Assembly (NCBI RefSeq): GCF_004210375.1
Contig: NC_134825.1
Location: 41,410,348 to 41,474,347, forward strand
Length of the DNA stretch: 64,000 bases
Direction of reading: 5' to 3'
Source of the DNA: Tachypleus tridentatus
Lineage: Eukaryota; Arthropoda; Merostomata; Xiphosura; Limulidae
Shown here: positions 58,340 to 64,000 of the stretch, one piece after another
How the letters are laid out: the number at the start of each line of letters is the position of its first letter
How positions within the stretch are numbered: position 1 is the stretch's first letter
Notes under the pieces: generated by a model
Told to the model about the DNA's origin: nothing
The model's database searches: none
The model's input: the letters and a program-made list of their open reading frames with translations, nothing else
Program-made: the position numbers and the translations under genes

Positions 58340-59560
58340 GTTGATTAGCTGGTTCTCTGGCGTTTATTTGCAGAAAGTAACTAGGTAATCTGTGCCACGC
58401 AACCAGTAAAAAATAAATATAAACATAAAATAATTAAAATATGTAAAAACTTAAATAGAATTTAAAAAGCCAATAGCCATTAAAATTTAAAGTCACAGCT
58501 GAGGTGGACAATTTCACAATCGCCAATGATACTATCTAACGTCAGGGGTGAAATCATGATAAAACATACCTTAAACAGTGCCGTCACTTACGATCATAAC
58601 AACGGAGTTTCAGTAAATTGTGAGCTATTGTGACTTGAGTGTCACACAGACTACAGATTGGTGCATTTGTCCCAGATAAAAAAAACGATGGGTTAAAAAA
58701 ATGTCTTTGAAAGTACAGATATGTCTCACTGCAGAAATTCTTTGGGGAAGGGGGGGAAAACAGTGAGGATCTCTGACTAGTGATGTTCTTCAATCCCTGT
58801 CAACAATAACTCCTCGTGACGAATTAAAAGGAGTATGAGAAGTAACCACAATGGGTACATCCCCAATGACCTTTAAAAACAAACGGAGTTCGCAGTATTT
58901 TGGAGTGGATATTTCTACCACGATGTTCCCAGAGCGTAATTTTCAACTGCAAACCCCTCTAGTCACTTCTGAATAAAAAGAACATTTACCTTGAAGTTGT
59001 CTGATAAAGAATGTGATATCAGAAAATCAGGTTCATATAAAGAAGAAGTTAAAGATTGCTATTCGGAATCTTCAAGACATGGTCATTTACCTCTGATTTG
59101 TTTATTATTATTTTATTTTTATTTAGATTTCTGGGATTCATAATAAAGAAAGAACATTTCAGTGCCTTCCCACCCACAATGTTGCTCTATAAACGGACGC
59201 ACTGCAATGCTGAATGAGGACATTGCAGAAATGCCATGCTTTTGTGAACACTATACCCAAACACCAGCATCAGGCAAAATGTCCATAACACATGATGAGA
59301 ACGTCCAACACTGATACTTGGTTGACCCAAGCACAAGTGGACCAGCCAATTCAAACTTGGAGGCAATCCCAAGGCCGCCTGTCTACAAAATCCAAGACCA
59401 AAGTGGTATGTTAGGGTTGGATCCCTCAACCACCAGGATCCTCTCCTCTCTTTCACGGATCGTCATGCACGACAAACATGTGGGAGGATGTTTATATCCC
59501 AGAGAAGGTGGACTGATAGCACAGAACCTTCTCTGGGGGTCCCGTTACCATGAATAGGAA
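58340..59560 (-). mobile_element. LINE with internal deletion (5' UTR, start of ORF1, end of ORF2, 3' tail)
   Basis: The minus strand starts with the 5' UTR of the LINE at 28455 (GAGAGGATCCTGGTGGTTGA; ACATACCACTTTGGTCTTGG). ORF1 fragments follow, then an ORF2 C-terminal fragment, and finally GGCACAGATTACCTAGTTAC and TTTCTGCAAATAAACGCC. That ending resembles the tails at 620-671 and 4628-4680. Both ends of one LINE in 1.2 kb mean that about 3-4 kb is missing from the middle. Confidence 0.75.
58560..59140 (-). pseudogene. LINE ORF1/ORF2 remnants around an internal deletion
   Basis: From 59.0 kb downwards, ORF1: KLRSGNIVVEISTPKYCEL, KVIGDVPIVVTSHTPFNSSR and GVIVDRD, then KNITSQ; compare LRSGDILVE and LNYSRRVIVERDLKTIS in the copy at 29-31.5 kb. 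Less than 100 bases later the sequence is already the end of ORF2: NAPICSLCDTQVTIAHNLLK and LRCYDRK, the cysteine/histidine motif (C..C....TIAH.L..C) that ends jockey-group ORF2 proteins. Everything between, including endonuclease and reverse transcriptase, is deleted. Stops and frameshifts are also present. Confidence 0.75.
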
Positions 59561-62500
59561 TCTACTTCGAAGTTAAAAATGTTCAGTGTGGTAAACGAAA
59601 TAATAATCTTATCTAAGTAAGTTTTCCTTTTCTTCTGATTTATAAAAAAAATACCTACATGATAGAAATAAAATATTATTTTCAAATTCTGCTCAGTGAA
59701 TTATGGAAAATTATTGTATATTTTACATGCGTAAAGGGAAAACTCTTGTGTACTTGCACTTCATAGATATTGCAATTATTCAGCAAAATAGAAAATATTT
59801 GTTAATCAGTTTTACTTTGTTTGTGAGATAATTCCTTTATAAATTATTTATTTTTTCCTTTGTTGGGTTATTGTATACACAATATACTGCTACTCTTGGG
59901 GAAATCTGGTGAAAACACTTTGTTATTCTACCTTTGCTTGAGCTGGCTTTGTAAACTGATTCTTGCAAACTATTTAAACATGTGTATGAAAATATTTAAT
60001 TTGTTATATATCATTGAAATTTAACTATGTGTGTTATTATGCTACATATAATTTATCTTTGACGAGTCTCCGATTTATTATGTTATGTATTATAATTTCA
60101 AATAGATAGAAATTTAAATTTTAATCTAGAAATTAATTGTAATAAATTTATGATATTTGTTAATAAGATTGATACATAAAATTTTATTTTTAACATATAT
60201 ATATATTTGATGTACCAACAACAACACAATTTATGACAAAGGATATTACAAATAATGGTTTGTATGGAGAGTTTTATGAAGTTAAAAACTATACTGAGTC
60301 TTCTATTTAGTCTGGAACTGAATCTTTTATCAATGTTCACGAAGAGCGATTTAATTCTGTGTTGATAGAAACGTACACTTCTCTTGATGGCTAGCTAGCT
60401 TGAAGCATTATCAACTGACACCGTGGACATACCAAGTGTACTCTAAATTTTAGAGAGCACATGCATGAAGTTAAAATGATACTTAGAAAGTAGCTTCAAA
60501 AGGGACTGATGCAAGATAAATGAACTGCAGAAAGATGCAGTTTTCAAGGACACTGAAATACGTAGAAGGAATATATTTACTGGTGATTAATTTGTCACAG
60601 ATGTACATCGGGTTTACCATATAAACTGATTCAATAGGGTAATGAACGCAGCTACTTACGATGGAATTGAACAGCTAAAACACATCATAATATATTTAGT
60701 TTCATGTATGAATTTCAATAGTTAGCGAAGTTAGAGGTAAACAAATGTGCAACTGAAATACAAGAACTGATAATAAATTATAGAAATTGTGACGTTGGTG
60801 ACTACAAGATTACTGAAAAAAAAAAAAATTAAATATATTTTTCTGCGTCACTCAAGAAAAACGCCATAAAAATGATGCATTTTCTTTCCCTCAAGACAAA
60901 TCAACATACTTCCCAATTTTAGGATTGCTCTTCGGTTTCTTCTCACTATCTCAGTGACTGTTGCATCAAGTAATTAATGATTTTCCAAGCTAACACTTAT
61001 AGAGACATACATAAGAAGAGCAATGACTCATAAGTGTCTAAACAACTTGGTTGTATTATCTAACAGAAACGTCATTGCCGGAGATTTGGATTTTGGTGAT
61101 CTCATTGAATAATTCACTTCCATAAAAGCTTGAAAAGTTTGCACTTAAGTAGATATACTGGTGAGCACACATTATATCTTTAATAACAGTTTGGTATTAT
61201 TCTTATCATGACTGTTCTCTTAAATACGATATTTTTATATATCTCAAAACTATCTGCCTTTTGAAAACGAAACTTAGCACATGATGGACGTCTTTATACA
61301 TTGTTGAAAGTCAGTCTGATTCCTTCAGTTTCTAAGAAAAAATTGAAACTCGTTAACTATTAATTAGTTCTTAAAGTAGATAGGAGTACTGCGGTTTGTA
61401 AATACTAGTACAAACATCCGTCCGTAGGGTAGAGTTTCTGCTAGATAAATTTAGGTTTAACACATTCCTTACACGTCCGGCCAACGTTATATCGTACTAA
61501 CCTGAAAAGTATCGATGTGGAAATGTCCAAAGGGTCGTGTTTAGGGTTTATCTAGTTAAAAAATAAATCTGTGCATTTGTTGTTATTGTTGTTTTATGGT
61601 TTTAAAATAACTGACAAAACTACAAGCGATTGGATGTCCAACCACACAGTAAAAACCTGGTTGTAAACAAAACTAAAATACTTAACTAATAGTTTCATCT
61701 TGATTGAATCTTTACATTCTCATATTGTAATGTTTTTTCATGTCTACTCTTCAATTGAGAGACAAACGACTTAACCTTAGGGTCAGTTGGATGAGTAGCA
61801 ATTTCCTTGTCGTCCTTATGAATGATGTTGAATTTGGCCGAAGCTACCATAGAAATAATTGTGAAATCTTATTACCAACTTTATTTACCAAAGTATTCAT
61901 AAAGAGATTCCGAAAGCCCTTGTGAACGGTAACACTTGACCTATGCTTCTTGTATTACGCCATTAAAAGAATGACACTTTGGTAAATTTCAGACTCCGAT
62001 GGAAGGTCCAAACTATCGGCATACTTCTTTGCCAGATAGGTTATAATTTGAGTTGGAAACTGAACCAAAATAATAGCGAATACCAATAGCGTCAATGGTT
62101 TCGATTGGAACCTTCTGTTTATGGTTTATATGACATTTCCGAGAAACAGGAGTGGTATTTACATCAAGGTCGTCCTGAACATCTCAACATCATTCAGAAC
62201 AGGAGATTCAATCACATCATCAGTATCATTCTTGAATTAATTAGCATCATTACAATCTTGAAATTTAATTTATTCTCATCAAAATCATTGTTTTTTTCTT
62301 GTTCAATGTGTTCACTTACAATTGGTTGCTTTCCCCCACGTTTACAGTGTAACTCTGTATTTTGATTATTAAAAAGCACCAAATCATCCACAAAGACTGC
62401 ATTTAGAATGCTTGCATTTACAAGTTTCCCCATAACTAACACTTTATATCGATGCTTTAGTGCTTTTAGCTGTGCGATAGAGATTTGTTGCCTCTCTAAA

Positions 62501-62741
62501 TAATATGCGAAACGCATCCTTCATGACCAGTCAAAACTTTAATACATTTTCAAAACAGTTCAACAAATGCCGCAATGGAGTGTTGTTAGTTTTTTTCGTC
62601 ACAAAAAAAAAAAAATAAAACCATTTTCCTGGCTCGTGATGTGCGTTTTAAAATTAATAACTTCTAAACTTGCGACAGAACCAAGGAGATCGTTAAAATT
62701 TAATTTATTCCATAGAATACTGGTATGACACACCAACGGAA
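59561..62741. other. Long AT-rich stretch, nothing recognised
   Basis: About 3.2 kb. Frames at 61740-61925 (plus), 62105-62365 (plus) and 62212-62517 (minus) have no recognisable similarity. The last (FVDDLVLFNNQNTELHCKRG) looks protein-like but I cannot name it. Confidence 0.45.
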
Positions 62742-62862
62742 CCCCAGTGGCTCAGCGGTATGTCTGCGGACTTACAATGCTAAAAACCGGGTTTCAATAC
62801 CCGTGGTGGGCAGAGCACAGATAGCCCATTGTGTAGCTTTGTGCTTAATTCAAAACAACAAC
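62742..62862 (+). mobile_element. Val-like tRNA SINE (family B), best-preserved copy
   Basis: CCCCAGTGGCTCAGCGGTAT, anticodon loop CTTACAA (TAC, Val), B-box-like GGGTTTCAATACCC, then GGTGGGCAGAGCACAGATAG, CCCATTGTGTAGCTTTGTGC and TTAATTCAAAACAACAAC. Flanks ACACCAACGGAA and ACACGAACGAAA may be an imperfect target duplication. Used as reference for family B. Confidence 0.92.
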
Positions 62863-62980
62863 ACACGAACGAAACAATCATTTTAACAACGATCGAAAAT
62901 TATAATAATAAAAGTTACAGCTTTTACAGTAAGAAAGAATATTTTTAAAACAAGCACAATGTTTCGATTACTGGTGAAAT

Positions 62981-63100
62981 GGTTTCCCGCTGGAATAGCG
63001 GTAAGTCTTCGAATTTACAACGCTCAACTCAGGGGCTCGATTCCCCTCGGTTGAGAGAACAACTAGCTCTATGTGGTTTTACTATATGAAAAACACACAC
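62981..63100 (+). mobile_element. tRNA SINE (family C) with 11-bp target duplication
   Basis: TTTCCCGCTGGAATAGCGGT, GAATTTACAACGC (anticodon loop with TAC), B-box-like GGGGCTCGATTCCCC, and tail CTATGTGGTTTTACTATATG followed by AAAAACACACAC. ACTGGTGAAAT is exactly repeated at 62970-62980 and 63101-63111. Confidence 0.9.
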
Positions 63101-63314
63101 ACTGGTGAAATAATTCTCAAGTATACAAAAACTATAGCACCAGTGATCGAAACGTTGTACTTGTTTCAAAAATATTCTTTCTTACTGTAAAGGTTGTAAG
63201 ATTTAAAAATTCGTAACGAATTAATTAGCAAAGAAGCTCAAAACAAAAGTATTAGTGATTTACAACTTACTACAATAGCATAAAAGCCTTTAATAAAGAC
63301 TTATTCTGATTCAT

Positions 63315-63412
63315 GTGGGTTGTGATGACTAGCTGCCTTCCCTCTAGTCTTACACTGCAAAATTAGGGACAACTAACACAGATAGCCTTCGTGTAGCTTT
63401 GCGGAAAATTCA
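63315..63412 (+). mobile_element. Thr-like tRNA SINE (family A), tail half
   Basis: GTGGGTTGTGATGACTAGCT, GCCTTCCCTCTAGTCTTACA and CGTGTAGCTTTGCGGAAAAT: the last third of the family A body and its tail. Confidence 0.85.
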
Positions 63413-64000
63413 AGAGAAAATTTTGCTTTCACACACTCTGCACGATCACAAAGTGACGCGCCAAATTCACAAAATATAGTTCTATAACTTTATTCTTTTG
63501 TTCTGTGGATTCTTTTAAATAAGATAGTGAAAAAAAGTTCAATCTACATTATGATAAATTTGTTTGTTTCTTCTGTAACGTTTCTATAAGATGTCTTAAA
63601 TTGTAAATTATTCTAACTTGTAACTTTACAAAAGATGTTCAAACGGAAAATTGTTCGCGTAAGAATATATAGATAACTAATTCTGATCCAAATACATTTT
63701 TCTCCTATTTAGTAGTTTTCCTAATTACATGGAACCTAACTTTTATCCTTGCCATCTACTGGTTCCTGTTCTGTTTCAGAGCTAAATTGATTTGGCATAC
63801 TCTCGTATCATTTCGTATTACATTCATCACTATCTTTTAAGGTTTTCCTTCCACTTTTACTTTTTTCATTCTTTTAAACAACATATTCCTCTTGTCTTCT
63901 TTGTAAAATGTAGTTATCTTCAACCTCTTTCTTTAAGTTTTGTGTCGTCTTTCTTTGATACCCCTGTTACCCACCTCACCATCTGCTCCTCATTTCTTAA
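63413..64000. other. No gene; weak LINE-like trace near 63910-63985 (minus)
   Basis: On the minus strand MVRWVTGVSKKDDTKLKER resembles the post-reverse-transcriptase block RWLTGVSKKDR.RNE of some LINEs, over fewer than 20 residues. Too short to call. Confidence 0.25.

Overview
This window looks like non-coding DNA from a large, AT-rich, repeat-filled invertebrate genome. I found no intact protein-coding gene. Introns with GT/AG borders, tRNA-derived SINEs, non-LTR retrotransposons and mariner, Tc1, pogo and hAT transposons rule out a prokaryote. The SINE set (Thr-like and Val-like tRNA heads sharing a tail with the core GCAGATAGCC...GCTTTG) resembles what I remember from horseshoe crab genomes. 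That makes a chelicerate, probably Limulus or Tachypleus, my best guess; it is an inference from memory.

Layout. 1-9 kb: SINEs, an LTR-like repeat, LINE 3' ends, and a decayed CR1-group LINE on the minus strand (4.7-6.6 kb), then featureless AT-rich DNA. 9.1-10.3 kb: a dead mariner with both terminal repeats. 11.6-12.6 kb: a dead Tc1-type transposase. 16.9-28.1 kb: a broken gene for a p21-activated kinase (PAK, Ste20 family). Four exon remnants lie in order on the plus strand, some with splice sites. It contains a Tc1-like element at the end of the first exon remnant and a hAT element with a pogo/Tigger element inside it in the first long intron. 28.4-32 kb: a LINE whose ORF1 is split by a hAT element with a clean 8-bp target duplication, followed by a tandem repeat. 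33-34.6 kb: a second ZBED-type hAT. 36.6-38.9 kb: a second copy of the 3' end of the PAK locus, inverted relative to the first. 39.6-41.5 kb: the 5' half of another hAT. 41.5-46 kb: SINEs and LTR-like repeats. 46.5-49.1 kb: a strand-asymmetric A/C-rich region with a decayed gag-like ORF. 50.7 kb: a 101-bp hairpin insert flanked by a perfect 16-bp direct repeat. 53.5-59.6 kb: LINE fragments, including a jockey-like reverse transcriptase and an internally deleted LINE. 59.6-64 kb: AT-rich DNA and three SINEs.

What ties it together. The window is a record of a duplicated, abandoned kinase locus worn down by transposons. Nested insertions order some events: LINE before hAT at 29 kb, hAT before Tigger at 19-22 kb, and LINE before SINE at 57.8 kb. 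The SINE families share a 3' tail that is also recognisable at the end of a LINE in this window, suggesting that one LINE machinery mobilised them.
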